Source: Silicimonas sp. (lineage in GTDB: Bacteria > Pseudomonadota > Alphaproteobacteria > Rhodobacterales > Rhodobacteraceae). Taken from it: DNA of 64,000 nt. The stretch covers positions 124,001-188,000 of the forward strand of contig JAJDUZ010000066.1 in NCBI GenBank assembly GCA_022826385.1, written 5' to 3'. The translations under genes and the position numbers were made by a program. The notes beneath the pieces are model-generated. The model searched no databases. It was not told the origin of the DNA and worked only from the letters and a program-made list of their open reading frames with translations. This document shows positions 8,903 through 20,219 of this stretch, in pieces; position 1 is the stretch's first letter; every line of letters begins with the position of its first letter.

Positions 8903-11230
8903 TCAATCAGCCGTCAGCAACGGCGGCTTCTTCTTGGCGATCCGCTTGGTCTTCGGTTCGATCCGAAGCTCGAGCTTGCCGTCCTTGACGCCGACCTTGA
9001 CGATGCCGCCTTTGGCGAGCTTGCCGAACAAGAGCTCTTCCGCCAGCGGCTTCTTTATCTCTTCCTGGATGACGCGGGCCAGTGGCCGTGCCCCCATTTT
9101 GTCGTCATAGCCCTTGGTGGCCAGAATCTCGGCTGCCGGACGTGTCAGTTCGATATGCACGCCGCGGTCCATCAACTGGGCTTCCAGCTGCAGCACGAAC
9201 TTCTCGACCACTTGCAGGATCACCTCTTTCGGCAGGGCGCCGAAGCTGATGACCGCATCCAGCCGGTTGCGGAATTCCGGCGTGAACATGCGTTCGATCG
9301 CGGCGGTATCCTCGCCCTCGCGCTTGTCGCGCCCGAAGCCCACGGCCTCTTTCGCCATGTCGGCGGCGCCCGCGTTCGAGGTCATGATCAGGATCACGTT
9401 CCGGAAATCGACCGTGCGTCCGTTGTGGTCGGTCAGTTTCCCGTGGTCCATCACCTGCAGCAGGATGTTGTAGACATCCGGGTGCGCTTTCTCGATCTCG
9501 TCAAGCAGCAGCACACAATGCGGATGCTGGTCGACGCCGTCGGTCAGAAGACCGCCCTGATCGAAGCCGACATAGCCCGGAGGCGCGCCGATCAAACGGC
9601 TGACCGCGTGCTTCTCCATGTATTCCGACATGTCAAAGCGCAGCAGTTCGACGCCCAGAGTATCGGCCAGTTGCTTGGCGACCTCGGTCTTGCCGACCCC
9701 TGTCGGGCCTGCGAAGAGATAGTTGCCAATCGGCTTTTCGGGTTCACGAAGGCCCGCACGCGACAGCTTGATCGCGGACGACAGGGCTTCGATGGCCGCG
9801 TTTTGGCCGAAGACAACGCGTTTCAGCGATGCTTCAAGGTCTTTCAGCACCGCAGCATCGTCCTTCGAGACGTTCTTCGGCGGGATACGCGCGATCTTGG
9901 CCACGACATTCTCAATCTGGGGAACGTCGATGGTCTTGGCACGCTTGTCTTCCTCGACCAGATGCTGAGCTGCGCCGGCCTCGTCGATCACGTCAATCGC
10001 CTTGTCGGGCAGTTTCCGGTCGTTGATATAGCGCGCCGAAAGCTCGACCGCTGTGCGCACCGCGTCATCCGTATAGGTGACCGAGTGATGTTCTTCGAAG
10101 TAAGGCTTCAGGCCCAACAGGATCTGCACGCTGTCATCGACCGAGGGTTCGGTGACGTCGATCTTCTGGAAACGCCGCGACAGGGCGCGGTCCTTTTCGA
10201 AGTGCTGGCGGAACTCTTTGTAGGTCGTCGAGCCCATGCACCGCAGTTTGCCGCCCTGAAGCGCGGGCTTCAGCAGGTTCGAGGCATCCATTGCCCCGCC
10301 CGACGTCGCACCGGCACCGATAACAGTGTGAATCTCGTCAATGAAGAGGATGGCATCAGGATGCTCTTCCAATTCGGTCACGACGGCTTTCAGGCGTTCC
10401 TCGAAATCGCCGCGATACCGGGTGCCCGCCAACAGGGCGCCCATGTCGAGCGAATAGATCGTGGCCCCTTGCAAAACCTCGGGCGTCGCCTTTTCGACGA
10501 TTTTCTTGGCAAGGCCTTCGGCAATGGCGGTTTTGCCAACGCCCGGATCGCCAACCAGCAACGGGTTGTTCTTGCGGCGACGGCAGAGCACCTGCACGCA
10601 GCGTTCAACTTCATGCGCGCGGCCGATCAGGGGATCAACATCGCCGTCCGTAGCCTTGGCGTTCAGGTCGACGCAATACTTGGCGAGGGCGGATTCCTTG
10701 TTTTCTTCCTCGGTCGTGGCAGTGGAACTGGCCTGTTCTTCCTCGAACTCGGGCGCACCGCTGACCGGGCGTGTTTCCCCGAACGAGGGATCCTTGGCCA
10801 CGCCATGGGCGATGAAGTTGACCGCGTCGTACCGCGTCATGTCCTGTGCCTGCAGGAAGTAGGCCGCGTTCGATTCCCGTTCAGCGAAGATCGCGACCAG
10901 AACGTTGGCGCCCGTCACTTCCGTGCGTCCGGACGATTGGACATGGATCGCCGCGCGCTGGATCACGCGCTGGAACGCAGCGGTCGGCACGGCTTCGGAC
11001 CCTTCGATCTCGGTCACGAGGGTCGACAGGTCGTCGTCAATAAAATCATTCAGGGTCTTGCGAAGCTCTTCCAGATCGACGGAACAGGCCTGCATCACCT
11101 TGGCGGCATCCGGTTCGTCAATCAGCGCCAGAAGCAGATGCTCCAGCGTGGCGAGTTCGTGGCGACGCGAGTTCGCAATGGCCAGGGCCGCATGGATCGC
11201 GTCTTCGAGCGTCTTGGAAAACGATGGCAC
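8903..11230 (-). CDS. clpA: ATP-dependent Clp protease ATP-binding subunit ClpA
   Basis: ClpA is the AAA+ unfoldase that feeds substrates to ClpP. The 775-residue protein has the Clp N-domain repeats (residues 1-145), AAA module 1 with Walker A GDPGVGKTAIAEGL and Walker B ILFIDEIHT, and AAA module 2 with GPTGVGKTEVAKQL and LLLDEIEKAHPDVYN. There is no ClpB-type middle coiled coil, which fits ClpA. A basic, lysine-rich tail (KTKRIAKKKPP) ends the protein. The adaptor gene clpS, often upstream of clpA, is not adjacent; gloB is next upstream. A strong terminator follows. Confidence 0.97.
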   Translation of the reverse strand: MPSFSKTLEDAIHAALAIANSRRHELATLEHLLLALIDEPDAAKVMQACSVDLEELRKTLNDFIDDDLSTLVTEIEGSEAVPTAAFQRVIQRAAIHVQSSGRTEVTGANVLVAIFAERESNAAYFLQAQDMTRYDAVNFIAHGVAKDPSFGETRPVSGAPEFEEEQASSTATTEEENKESALAKYCVDLNAKATDGDVDPLIGRAHEVERCVQVLCRRRKNNPLLVGDPGVGKTAIAEGLAKKIVEKATPEVLQGATIYSLDMGALLAGTRYRGDFEERLKAVVTELEEHPDAILFIDEIHTVIGAGATSGGAMDASNLLKPALQGGKLRCMGSTTYKEFRQHFEKDRALSRRFQKIDVTEPSVDDSVQILLGLKPYFEEHHSVTYTDDAVRTAVELSARYINDRKLPDKAIDVIDEAGAAQHLVEEDKRAKTIDVPQIENVVAKIARIPPKNVSKDDAAVLKDLEASLKRVVFGQNAAIEALSSAIKLSRAGLREPEKPIGNYLFAGPTGVGKTEVAKQLADTLGVELLRFDMSEYMEKHAVSRLIGAPPGYVGFDQGGLLTDGVDQHPHCVLLLDEIEKAHPDVYNILLQVMDHGKLTDHNGRTVDFRNVILIMTSNAGAADMAKEAVGFGRDKREGEDTAAIERMFTPEFRNRLDAVISFGALPKEVILQVVEKFVLQLEAQLMDRGVHIELTRPAAEILATKGYDDKMGARPLARVIQEEIKKPLAEELLFGKLAKGGIVKVGVKDGKLELRIEPKTKRIAKKKPPLLTAD

Positions 11231-11307
11231 GCTCTATTGCTCCTTCAACAGGGGTCCGGGAGGGTTTCGGTTGGGCCCCTCACGGACCGTGACCTCATAG
11301 TGTTAGA

Positions 11308-11337
11308 GTTCGGTTAGATTTCCGAACCTTCAAGGTT
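11308..11337. promoter_or_regulatory. Two adjacent inverted repeats upstream of clpA
   Basis: GTTCGG-N8-CCGAAC (11308-11327) is followed by a second dyad AACCT-TCA-AGGTT (11325-11337). They lie 80-107 bp upstream of the clpA start and just after gloB. They could be an operator or a weak gloB terminator; I cannot decide. Confidence 0.3.
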
Positions 11338-11412
11338 TTTTTCTTCACACCCGCTCACATTTTTCCCTTGCAAGGGATTTTGAAGCGGAAACTGAGGCAA
11401 AATGTGGCGATT

Positions 11413-12168
11413 TCAGAACGAATCCTTGCGGCGCCGAATTTCGGCGAAAACCTCCGCATCGTTCGCGTCGGGCATATTTAGGGACGATTTTACCGATGCC
11501 AACCCCGCCCGCAGGAACGGATTGGTGGCCAGTTCCTCGGAAAGTTGCGACGGGACGGTCGCCTGACCGGTCGCGCGGGCGGCTGCAACACGCTCAAGAC
11601 GCGCCTTCAGCTCGGGGTTTTCGGGCTCGATTGTCGCGGCGAAGCGCCCGTTCGCAGCGGTGTATTCGTGGCCGGAGTAGATCATCGTTTCCGAAGGCAG
11701 AGCGGCCAATTTGGACAGCGAGGCCCACATCTGGTCGAAGGTGCCTTCGAAGACGCGTCCGCACCCCAAGGCCATCAGACTGTCTGCTGTAAAGGCTGCC
11801 TTTTCGGCGGCCATGTAAAAGGCAATGTGGCCGACCGTATGGCCCGAGACATCCACAACGCTCACCTCGCGACCTGCAAATTCGAACGTGTCCTCGTCTT
11901 CATGGGCCACATCAAGCTCGGGTAAACGATATTCGTCGGCCTTGGCACCGCGCACGACGGCGCCCGAGCGCAGATCGGCCACGGCGATCGTGTGATCGTC
12001 ATGATGATGCGTGATCCAGATTTCATCCAATGACCACCCCCGGTCCGCAAGCGCCTTTTTCAAAGGTGCTGTTTCCGGCGCGTCGACCAAAGCCGTCTTG
12101 CCGTCGGCATGCACCAGATAGGCATAGTTGTCTTCGCGGCAGGGGACGGTGACAATTTCGAAAGACAT
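11413..12168 (-). CDS. gloB: Hydroxyacylglutathione hydrolase (glyoxalase II)
   Basis: GloB hydrolyses S-lactoylglutathione to lactate and glutathione, the second step of methylglyoxal detoxification in the cytoplasm. The 251-residue protein shows the metallo-beta-lactamase metal motif THHHDDH, a [10 protein letters not shown] metal-ligand segment, and the C-terminal substrate domain starting [13 protein letters not shown]. The ATG at 12168 has GAGGAGG in front of it; an in-frame start further upstream would overlap the divergent methyltransferase region. The short 58-bp gap to the methyltransferase suggests a shared divergent promoter. Confidence 0.95.
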   Translation of the reverse strand: MSFEIVTVPCREDNYAYLVHADGKTALVDAPETAPLKKALADRGWSLDEIWITHHHDDHTIAVADLRSGAVVRGAKADEYRLPELDVAHEDEDTFEFAGREVSVVDVSGHTVGHIAFYMAAEKAAFTADSLMALGCGRVFEGTFDQMWASLSKLAALPSETMIYSGHEYTAANGRFAATIEPENPELKARLERVAAARATGQATVPSQLSEELATNPFLRAGLASVKSSLNMPDANDAEVFAEIRRRKDSF

Positions 12169-12226
12169 GAAAGCCTCCTCAGGGGTATGGTTCCCACAAC
12201 ACTCGAACAAAGAGCCGCCCGCCGCA

Positions 12227-12973
12227 ATGCATCTCGACGTGCTGGACCTCAGGACTTTCTATTACCGCACGCGCCTTGGTCGTACGGCGCAGAAGGCTAT
12301 TCGCGAGCAGGTGCTGGACTTCTGGCCGGACGCGCAAGGCTTGAACGTTGCCGGTTTCGGTTTTGCCGCCCCGCTTTTGCGGCCTTATCTGGCGGATGCG
12401 CGCCGCGTCATCGCCCTGATGCCCAGCCAGCAAGGGGTGATGCATTGGCCGGCTGGTCAGCCCAATGTCTCGGTGCTGTGCCCTGAAACGGATTGGCCGC
12501 TGGAAAGCGACAGCGTGGATCGGCTGGTTGTCATGCATGGGCTGGAAACCAGCGAAGATCCGATTGCATTGCTGGACGAATGCTATCGGGTGCTGGCCCC
12601 CGAAGGCCGCGGGTTGTTCGTTGTGCCGAACCGGGCCGGTCTTTGGGCGCGGCGCGATGAAACGCCTTTCGGCTTCGGTCGCCCCTATACGCTGGGCCAG
12701 CTTGAGGCGAAGCTGGCCGCGATCGGTTTGAAGCCGCGCCGTCACGTGGGCGCCTTGTTCCACCCGCCGACCGAGAAGAAGTTCTGGCTGAAGACCAGCG
12801 GCTTTTGGGAAAAACTCGGTGGGCGGGTCTCGAACCGGTTTGCCGGGGGTGTTTTGATGGTCGAGGTTACGAAACAGGTGCCTGCACCGCCGCGCACGGG
12901 CCTGCCGGAAGCGATCCGGAAGCCATTGCGGGTTCTTGACGGAATTTCTGTCCCCGATCCGAAGCCGGTATGA
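12227..12973 (+). CDS. SAM-dependent methyltransferase, type 11-like
   Basis: The 248-residue protein has a class I methyltransferase fold in reduced form: a [15 protein letters not shown] nucleotide loop, [17 protein letters not shown] as the acidic motif region, then [21 protein letters not shown]. The glycine-rich loop is less canonical than usual (GFGFAAP rather than GxGxG). The substrate is unknown. It is divergent from gloB. The ATG at 12227 starts the conserved-looking protein; upstream in-frame codons lie inside the gloB coding region. Confidence 0.8.
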   Translation: MHLDVLDLRTFYYRTRLGRTAQKAIREQVLDFWPDAQGLNVAGFGFAAPLLRPYLADARRVIALMPSQQGVMHWPAGQPNVSVLCPETDWPLESDSVDRLVVMHGLETSEDPIALLDECYRVLAPEGRGLFVVPNRAGLWARRDETPFGFGRPYTLGQLEAKLAAIGLKPRRHVGALFHPPTEKKFWLKTSGFWEKLGGRVSNRFAGGVLMVEVTKQVPAPPRTGLPEAIRKPLRVLDGISVPDPKPV

Positions 12974-13253
12974 CCGGAAATCCGGGCTCTTAACGCTCTC
13001 AGGCAGCGGAATCAGCCCATGTTAAGTGCCTCAGTTTTGTGCAATCCGTCGCACCCCGAGCTAACCCTCTGAAATTACAAGAATCGTTCCTCTTAAAAGC
13101 TGGTCCCTTGAGTGTTGCGAGCCGATAGGTCCTCTGCTACACGACCGCTGATTTGTTCACCCGCGCGGATGAGTGCCGGGTTGCAACACGGCGTCAGGCC
13201 TTATCGTCCGGCGCCACCACACGCAGAACACCACGACGTGGGAAAGGGGACAC
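12974..13253 (+). promoter_or_regulatory. Leader/promoter region of the F1 ATP synthase operon
   Basis: About 280 bp of non-coding sequence precede atpH. A small dyad CCGG-AAAT-CCGG lies just after the methyltransferase stop. I could not assign a convincing -35/-10 pair. A GGAAAGGGGA Shine-Dalgarno sequence sits at 13241-13250. Confidence 0.45.
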
Positions 13254-13814
13254 GTGTCAGAATCAGCGTCTATTTCCACTGGCATCGCCGCGCGCTATGC
13301 CACAGCGGTTTTCGAGCTGGCCCGTGACGGGAAAGAGCTCGGCTCGCTGGAACAGGATGTCGATGCGCTGGATGCAGCGATCAACGCCAGCGCGGATTTT
13401 CGGGACCTGATCAACTCCCCGATCTATTCACGCGATGCCCAGGGCGAGGCGATTGCCGCCCTTGCCGACAAGATGGGCCTTTCCGCCACTGTTGCGAACA
13501 CACTCAAGCTGATGGCCTCGAAGCGCCGTCTCTTTGTGCTGCCGCAGCTGGTCACCGCCCTTCGCGGCCTCATTGCCGATGAAAAAGGCGAAGTGACCGC
13601 GGACGTCCAAGCCGCCACCGCGTTGTCGGCGGATCAAGAGAAAGCTCTTGCCGAGACGCTGAAAGGCGCCGTTGGCAAGGATGTGAAGATGAATGTCACC
13701 GTCGATGAAAGCCTCATTGGCGGTCTTATCGTTAAAGTGGGCTCGAAGATGATCGACACGTCGATCCGCTCCAAGCTCATGAGCCTGCAGAATACCATGA
13801 AAGAGGTCGGATAA
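13254..13814 (+). CDS. atpH: ATP synthase F1 subunit delta
   Basis: The delta subunit (OSCP homologue) links F1 to the peripheral stalk. The 186-residue protein begins with the N-terminal helical domain ([18 protein letters not shown]) and ends with the conserved [23 protein letters not shown] segment. The GTG start at 13254 is supported by the purine-rich RBS just upstream. atpA starts at the nucleotide after the stop. The order delta-alpha-gamma-beta-epsilon without F0 genes is typical of Rhodobacterales, where a/c/b/b' genes lie elsewhere. Confidence 0.96.
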   Translation: MSESASISTGIAARYATAVFELARDGKELGSLEQDVDALDAAINASADFRDLINSPIYSRDAQGEAIAALADKMGLSATVANTLKLMASKRRLFVLPQLVTALRGLIADEKGEVTADVQAATALSADQEKALAETLKGAVGKDVKMNVTVDESLIGGLIVKVGSKMIDTSIRSKLMSLQNTMKEVG

Positions 13815-15353
13815 ATGGCGATCGAAGCAGCAGAGATTTCTGCGATCCTGAAAGACCAGATCAAGAACTTTGGCCAGGAAGCCGAAGTGGCCGAAGTGGG
13901 CCGCGTGCTTTCGGTCGGTGACGGCATCGCCCGTGTCTATGGCCTCGACAGTGTTCAGGCCGGTGAGATGGTCGAGTTCCCGGGTGGCATCATGGGCATG
14001 GCCCTGAACCTGGAAAGCGACAACGTCGGTATCGTTATCTTCGGGTCGGACCGCGACATTAAAGAAGGTGACACCGTCAAGCGCACCAACTCTATCGTGG
14101 ACGTGCCCGCTGGCGACGCTCTGCTGGGTCGTGTTGTCGACGGTCTCGGCAACCCGGTTGACGGCAAAGGCGCGATTGACGCCGCCGAGCGCCGTGTCGC
14201 AGACGTGAAAGCACCGGGCATCATCCCGCGTAAATCGGTGCACGAGCCGATGGCAACCGGCCTCAAGGCCGTTGACGCGATGATCCCGATCGGCCGTGGC
14301 CAGCGCGAACTCATCATTGGCGACCGCCAGACCGGCAAGACCGCCGTGGCTCTGGACGCCATTCTGAACCAGAAGTCGTACAACGACGCGGCTGGCGACG
14401 ACGAAAGCAAGAAGCTCTATTGCATCTACGTGGCTGTCGGCCAGAAGCGCTCGACCGTGGCCCAGTTGGTGAAGAAGCTCGAGGAATCGGGCGCCATCGA
14501 ATACACCATCGTTGTGGCTGCAACCGCCTCTGACCCGGCGCCGATGCAGTTCCTTGCGCCTTACGCCGCAACCGCGATGGCCGAGTACTTCCGTGACAAC
14601 GGCCGCCACGCGCTGATCATCTATGATGACCTCTCGAAGCAGGCTGTGTCTTATCGTCAGATGTCGCTCCTGCTCCGCCGTCCGCCCGGACGCGAAGCCT
14701 ATCCGGGTGACGTTTTCTATCTGCACTCGCGCCTGCTGGAGCGTTCGGCAAAGCTGAACGAAGACAACGGTGCCGGTTCGCTGACGGCTCTGCCGATCAT
14801 TGAAACGCAGGGCGGCGACGTTTCGGCGTTTATTCCGACCAACGTGATCTCGATCACCGACGGTCAGATCTTCCTTGAAACCGACCTGTTCTATCAGGGC
14901 ATCCGCCCGGCTGTGAACACCGGTCTGTCGGTGTCGCGCGTGGGCTCGTCGGCCCAGACCAGCGCAATGTCGTCGGTCGCCGGTCCGGTGAAACTGTCGC
15001 TGGCTCAGTATCGCGAGATGGCAGCCTTCGCCCAGTTCGGTTCGGACCTCGACGCTGCGACCCAGCGTCTTCTGAACCGGGGTGCACGCCTGACGGAACT
15101 GATGAAGCAGCCGCAATACTCGCCGCTGACCAACGCCGAAATCGTTGTGGTCATCTTCGCGGGCACCAACGGTTACCTCGACAACCTCGACCTGAACCAG
15201 GTCGCACGTTTCGAAAGCGAACTGCTGGCGCATATGCATGGCAAGCATTCGGACGTGATGGACTGGATCACCAACGAAGATCCGAAGATCAAAGGTGAAG
15301 CCGCCGACAAGCTGAAAGCCGCAATCGACGGTTTCGCCGCGGATTTCGCCTGA
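13815..15353 (+). CDS. atpA: ATP synthase F1 subunit alpha
   Basis: The 512-residue alpha subunit carries the non-catalytic nucleotide site of F1 at the cytoplasmic face of the inner membrane. The Walker [13 protein letters not shown] near residue 170, the beta-barrel N-domain and the ATPase alpha/beta signature region ([17 protein letters not shown]) are intact. It abuts atpH with no gap. Confidence 0.98.
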   Translation: MAIEAAEISAILKDQIKNFGQEAEVAEVGRVLSVGDGIARVYGLDSVQAGEMVEFPGGIMGMALNLESDNVGIVIFGSDRDIKEGDTVKRTNSIVDVPAGDALLGRVVDGLGNPVDGKGAIDAAERRVADVKAPGIIPRKSVHEPMATGLKAVDAMIPIGRGQRELIIGDRQTGKTAVALDAILNQKSYNDAAGDDESKKLYCIYVAVGQKRSTVAQLVKKLEESGAIEYTIVVAATASDPAPMQFLAPYAATAMAEYFRDNGRHALIIYDDLSKQAVSYRQMSLLLRRPPGREAYPGDVFYLHSRLLERSAKLNEDNGAGSLTALPIIETQGGDVSAFIPTNVISITDGQIFLETDLFYQGIRPAVNTGLSVSRVGSSAQTSAMSSVAGPVKLSLAQYREMAAFAQFGSDLDAATQRLLNRGARLTELMKQPQYSPLTNAEIVVVIFAGTNGYLDNLDLNQVARFESELLAHMHGKHSDVMDWITNEDPKIKGEAADKLKAAIDGFAADFA

Positions 15354-15384
15354 GTTCAAGCTGACACCCGAAAGGATAGGGTAG

Positions 15385-16254
15385 ATGCCCAACCTCAAGG
15401 ATCTGAAAACTAGGATCGACTCGGTCAAATCGACCCGGAAGATCACCCAAGCGATGCAAATGGTCGCCGCCGCCAAGCTCCGCCGCGCGGAAGAGGCGGC
15501 GGGTGCCGCGCGCCCCTATGCCGAACAGTTCCACGCCGTGATGGCCGGGCTGGCCGGTTCGGTGGGCGAAGGCGGACCGAAGCTGCTGGCAGGCACCGGC
15601 TCGGATCAGACCCACCTTCTGGTGGTGATGACCTCTGAACGCGGTCTTTGCGGCGGTTTCAACACCAACATCGTCAAACTGGCCAAAGCCAAGGCTGAAG
15701 AGCTGAAAGCGGCTGGCAAAACCGTCAAGTTCCTGACAGTCGGCAAGAAGGGGCGCGAGCAACTGCGCCGTGAATACGCCGACGATCTGCTGGGTCACGT
15801 TGACCTCTCGGAGGTCAAGAACATCGGCTATACCAACGCTCAGGACGTCGCATCCGATGTTCTGGCGCGGTTCGATGGTGGCGAGTTCGACGTGGCAACG
15901 ATCTTCTACTCGAAGTTCGAAAGCGTCATCAGCCAGGTGCCAACCGCCACGCAGATCATCCCGGCCAGCTTCGAAGAAGCCGAAGGCGATGCCGCCTCGA
16001 CCGTGTTCGACTATGAACCCGGCGAAGAGGAAATCCTGCGCGAGCTTCTGCCGCGCGGTGTGGCCACGCAAATCTTCTCGGCGCTTCTGGAAAACGGCGC
16101 GTCCGAGCAAGGCGCCCGGATGAGCGCCATGGACAACGCGACCCGCAACGCGGGCGATATGATCGAGAAACTGACGATCCAGTTCAACCGGACACGTCAG
16201 GCGGTCATCACCAACGAACTTATCGAAATCATTTCGGGCGCCGAGGCGCTCTAA
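15385..16254 (+). CDS. atpG: ATP synthase F1 subunit gamma
   Basis: The 289-residue gamma subunit forms the rotor axle in F1. The N-terminal coiled-coil ([19 protein letters not shown]) and the C-terminal helix with [16 protein letters not shown] and [15 protein letters not shown] are characteristic. It lies 31 bp after atpA and 18 bp before atpD. GAAAGGATAGGG upstream serves as the ribosome-binding site. Confidence 0.97.
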   Translation: MPNLKDLKTRIDSVKSTRKITQAMQMVAAAKLRRAEEAAGAARPYAEQFHAVMAGLAGSVGEGGPKLLAGTGSDQTHLLVVMTSERGLCGGFNTNIVKLAKAKAEELKAAGKTVKFLTVGKKGREQLRREYADDLLGHVDLSEVKNIGYTNAQDVASDVLARFDGGEFDVATIFYSKFESVISQVPTATQIIPASFEEAEGDAASTVFDYEPGEEEILRELLPRGVATQIFSALLENGASEQGARMSAMDNATRNAGDMIEKLTIQFNRTRQAVITNELIEIISGAEAL

Positions 16255-16272
16255 CACGACCGGAGACGATAG

Positions 16273-17697
<1,425 letters not shown>

Positions 17698-17698
17698 T

Positions 17699-18094
17699 AT
17701 GGCTGATACGATGCAATTCGACCTGGTCTCGCCCGAGCGCAAACTTGCGTCCGGGCAGGCCGTGTCGGTGCTCATTCCCGGCGCCGATGGCGACCTGACG
17801 GCGATGCCCGATCACGCACCGGTCGTAACGACCCTGCGCCCCGGTATCCTGGTCGTCGAGATGGAAGGCGAAACGCAGGAGTTCGCAGTGACCGGTGGTT
17901 TTGCACAGGTCACGGCGGAAGGCGCAACAGTGCTGGCAGACGAAGCTCTGCCCAAGGCCGAAGTTGCGACCGAGCTTCTGGAAGACCGCATTTCCGCAGC
18001 AACTGCTGCCCGCGACGGTGCCGAAGGTGCTGCGTTGGATGATGCGGCCAAACGGCTTGCCGATCTTGAGGCGCTGCGCGACGCGCTGGCCTGA
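17699..18094 (+). CDS. atpC: ATP synthase F1 subunit epsilon
   Basis: The 131-residue epsilon subunit couples gamma rotation and inhibits ATP hydrolysis. The N-terminal beta-sandwich (FDLVSPERKLASGQAVSVL, then GDLTAMPDHAPVVTTLRPG) is clear, and a C-terminal helical region of alanine-rich sequence follows. It ends the operon and is followed by a strong terminator. Confidence 0.96.
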   Translation: MADTMQFDLVSPERKLASGQAVSVLIPGADGDLTAMPDHAPVVTTLRPGILVVEMEGETQEFAVTGGFAQVTAEGATVLADEALPKAEVATELLEDRISAATAARDGAEGAALDDAAKRLADLEALRDALA

Positions 18095-18117
18095 TCCACC
18101 GACTTATCCACAAGTTT

Positions 18118-18142
18118 AAGGCCCCGGTTTCCGGGGCCTTTT
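18118..18142 (+). terminator. Rho-independent terminator of the atp operon
   Basis: AAGGCCCCGG and CCGGGGCCTT form a 10-bp stem with a TTT triloop, followed by TTCTTTTT. Confidence 0.95.
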
Positions 18143-18245
18143 CTTTTTGAGTGGAAGTTTGCCGAGAGCGGGCGTTGCCATAAACATGCCGTAGTTCGTG
18201 GCCATCTTTTGGCCTACGATGGGGCGGGGTTTCGGGAAGTCTGAG

Positions 18246-18965
18246 ATGAACCATTTCAAGACATATGGGTTGATTGGCCTTTGTGCCTTCGGCGTTGCTG
18301 CGACGCTGGACTCGGCCTTTGGGCTTGGCGGCAGCGCCTTGCTTGCCGATATTTGCATGACCATCCTTGAAGGCGACAGCGCGGATGCGGGCATGGCGGA
18401 CATGCCGATGGAAGTGAAACCGGTCCCCATCATCGCAATCAGTCTTGCGGCGACAACTGCCGCGATCTTTGCCTTGGCGCAGGATCATCAGAAACTGATG
18501 ACGGGCCGCTCCGAACCAAATGACGAGGAACGTGCTGCGATCCTGTCGGCCATGTTGCTGGTTTCGGCCGCACAAGGCCGGGCTTCACGTGAAGAGATGC
18601 TGGATGTGTTCCGGATCGTGACGCATCACGAGTTGGCGCCCGACTTGTTGGATGTGGCCTATGAACGCTTCCACTTGTTGGCCGAAACCGACCTGTCGCA
18701 GCACCGACTGCCCTCTGTTTCGAGCAGGATCGGCCGCCGCCGCACATTGGCTGCGGCACTGATGCTGGGCTGCGTCGCGCGCCCCTCGAATGACGGTGTC
18801 AGCGACGTGATCGAGCGTATCGCGATCGATATCGGCGCCACGTCCGAGGATATCTCCATCGCCCGCCACTCACTGGAACGCTGGAAGGACGGGTGCCCGA
18901 CAGCCGCGGGCGTGTCACTCGTGACCGTCTTGCGGTACCGCGGGTTGGAACTGTCGCCGGCCTAA
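18246..18965 (+). CDS. Hypothetical membrane-anchored protein, TerB-like helical domain
   Basis: This 239-residue protein starts with a hydrophobic segment (residues 5-28) and a second one near 60-78, so the N-terminus is probably membrane-bound. The remainder is helical with the pattern ERAAILSAMLLVSAAQGRAS, reminiscent of TerB/DjlA-N domains. I do not recognise a specific family and the TerB likeness is by pattern only. It stands alone between the atp terminator and the convergent sco1 gene. The ATG at 18246 is preferred over an upstream in-frame start because the membrane segment follows directly. Confidence 0.7.
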   Translation: MNHFKTYGLIGLCAFGVAATLDSAFGLGGSALLADICMTILEGDSADAGMADMPMEVKPVPIIAISLAATTAAIFALAQDHQKLMTGRSEPNDEERAAILSAMLLVSAAQGRASREEMLDVFRIVTHHELAPDLLDVAYERFHLLAETDLSQHRLPSVSSRIGRRRTLAAALMLGCVARPSNDGVSDVIERIAIDIGATSEDISIARHSLERWKDGCPTAAGVSLVTVLRYRGLELSPA

Positions 18966-18966
18966 A

Positions 18967-19554
18967 TCAGGCGCCAAGCGCCGATTTGATCTTGGCGACT
19001 GCGGATGCCGGATCTTCCTGATATCGGATGCGGTCCGTGTAGCGTCCGCGCTTGTCGAACAAGAGGACCGAGGCCGAGTGATCCATGGTGTAATCCCCAT
19101 CCTCAAGCGGCACACGCGCCGCATAGATGCGGAACGCCTGCAGGGCCTTGTCGACCTCTTCCTTGGACCCGGTCACGCCTTCGACGCCATCGACCCAGCC
19201 CACATATTCTCCAAGGATTTCAGTCGTATCACGTTCGGGATCGACGGTGACGAAATAGACATTCATGTCTTTCGACGCGGGGTATTCCTCCTGCCATGTC
19301 AGGATGTCGCCCAGCGTCGTCGGGCAAACATCCGGACAATGGGTGAAGCCGAAGAACACCATGCTGGCCCGGTCGGTCAAGCTGGCTTCGGTGAAGTTTG
19401 CGCCCGTCGTGGTGGTCAGCGTGTACTCACCGCGCCCCAATGTATCAAGCACGCTGGCATCCATACGTGGCTTGATGATCCCGACATAGGCGAGCGCGGC
19501 GAGGTTCACGGCGACAAGCCCCCACAGGAGAAGGCGGAGTTTCTTCGGTGACAT
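18967..19554 (-). CDS. Sco1/SenC family copper chaperone
   Basis: The 195-residue protein has an N-terminal membrane anchor (residues 6-26) and a thioredoxin-fold domain. The copper motif CPDVCP lies near residue 74 in FFGFTHCPDVCPTTLGD, and the distal His is in YTMDHSASVLLFD. Sco proteins deliver copper to, or reduce, the CuA site of cytochrome c oxidase from the periplasmic face. The gene upstream encodes a PCuAC protein, the usual partner in CuA assembly, so the two probably act together. Confidence 0.93.
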   Translation of the reverse strand: MSPKKLRLLLWGLVAVNLAALAYVGIIKPRMDASVLDTLGRGEYTLTTTTGANFTEASLTDRASMVFFGFTHCPDVCPTTLGDILTWQEEYPASKDMNVYFVTVDPERDTTEILGEYVGWVDGVEGVTGSKEEVDKALQAFRIYAARVPLEDGDYTMDHSASVLLFDKRGRYTDRIRYQEDPASAVAKIKSALGA

Positions 19555-19590
19555 ACCTGTTCCCTTCCAAATCCCTTTGGTGCGCGTGGC

Positions 19591-20121
19591 TTACGAGCCG
19601 TGACCCGAGTGATCCATGCTTTTTGCGCCCTTGCCCATGACGGCGAAGGGGATCGTGACCGTCCCAGCGTTCTGGAATTCCAGCGTTGCCTCGATCATCT
19701 CGCCTTCCACCAAGGGCTGGTTCAGTTTCATGAACATCAAGTGATAGCCGCCCGGTTTCAACTCCACAGTCTCACCTGCGGGGATCACAAGTCCGTCAGC
19801 CAGTTCACGCATCTTCATCGTGTCGCCGTCCATCGCCATCTCGTGGACCTCACCACGGGCGGCGATGCTGGAAGATACGCCAATCAGCGTGTCGTCTTCG
19901 CTGCCATTGTTCGTGATCGTCAGGAAGGCGCCGGCCACCGGCTGGTTTGGCAGTGTCTCGCGGGCGAACGGGGCGATCAGCGCCAAATCGCCAAGCATGT
20001 GCTCGGCCATATCCATCTTTGCCATGCCGTGGTCATGTTTCATCTCGCCCGCCAAGGCAGCCCCCGCAAGGGCAATGGTGGCGATTGTGGTTGCGGAAAG
20101 CATTGTTTTCAAAGGGGACAC
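19591..20121 (-). CDS. PCuAC family periplasmic copper chaperone
   Basis: The 176-residue precursor has a signal peptide cleaved near residue 24. The PCuAC domain shows the copper ligands in VHEMAMDGDTMKM and in GYHLMFMKL. The mature N-terminus (EMKHDHGMAKMDMAEHM) and the C-terminus (MDHSGHGS) are additional His/Met-rich tails that could bind copper. PCuAC loads copper onto Sco1 or directly onto the CuA centre. The gene lies 36 bp upstream of sco1 on the same strand. Confidence 0.92.
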   Translation of the reverse strand: MSPLKTMLSATTIATIALAGAALAGEMKHDHGMAKMDMAEHMLGDLALIAPFARETLPNQPVAGAFLTITNNGSEDDTLIGVSSSIAARGEVHEMAMDGDTMKMRELADGLVIPAGETVELKPGGYHLMFMKLNQPLVEGEMIEATLEFQNAGTVTIPFAVMGKGAKSMDHSGHGS

Positions 20122-20219
20122 AGCTGCTCACTCCTGTCTGGGGGATTCGGATTGAGCTAGGTTATGCCAAGAAATACGGCGGCTTTGTGTCCGTCTTAAT
20201 GTCGCAAGCGGGGGTCCGC

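Noticed and set aside
8870-11317. Long plus-strand frame (815 codons) opposite clpA
   Set aside because: It is the antisense shadow of clpA caused by high GC; the translation is rich in Arg/His/Gln and shows no domain.
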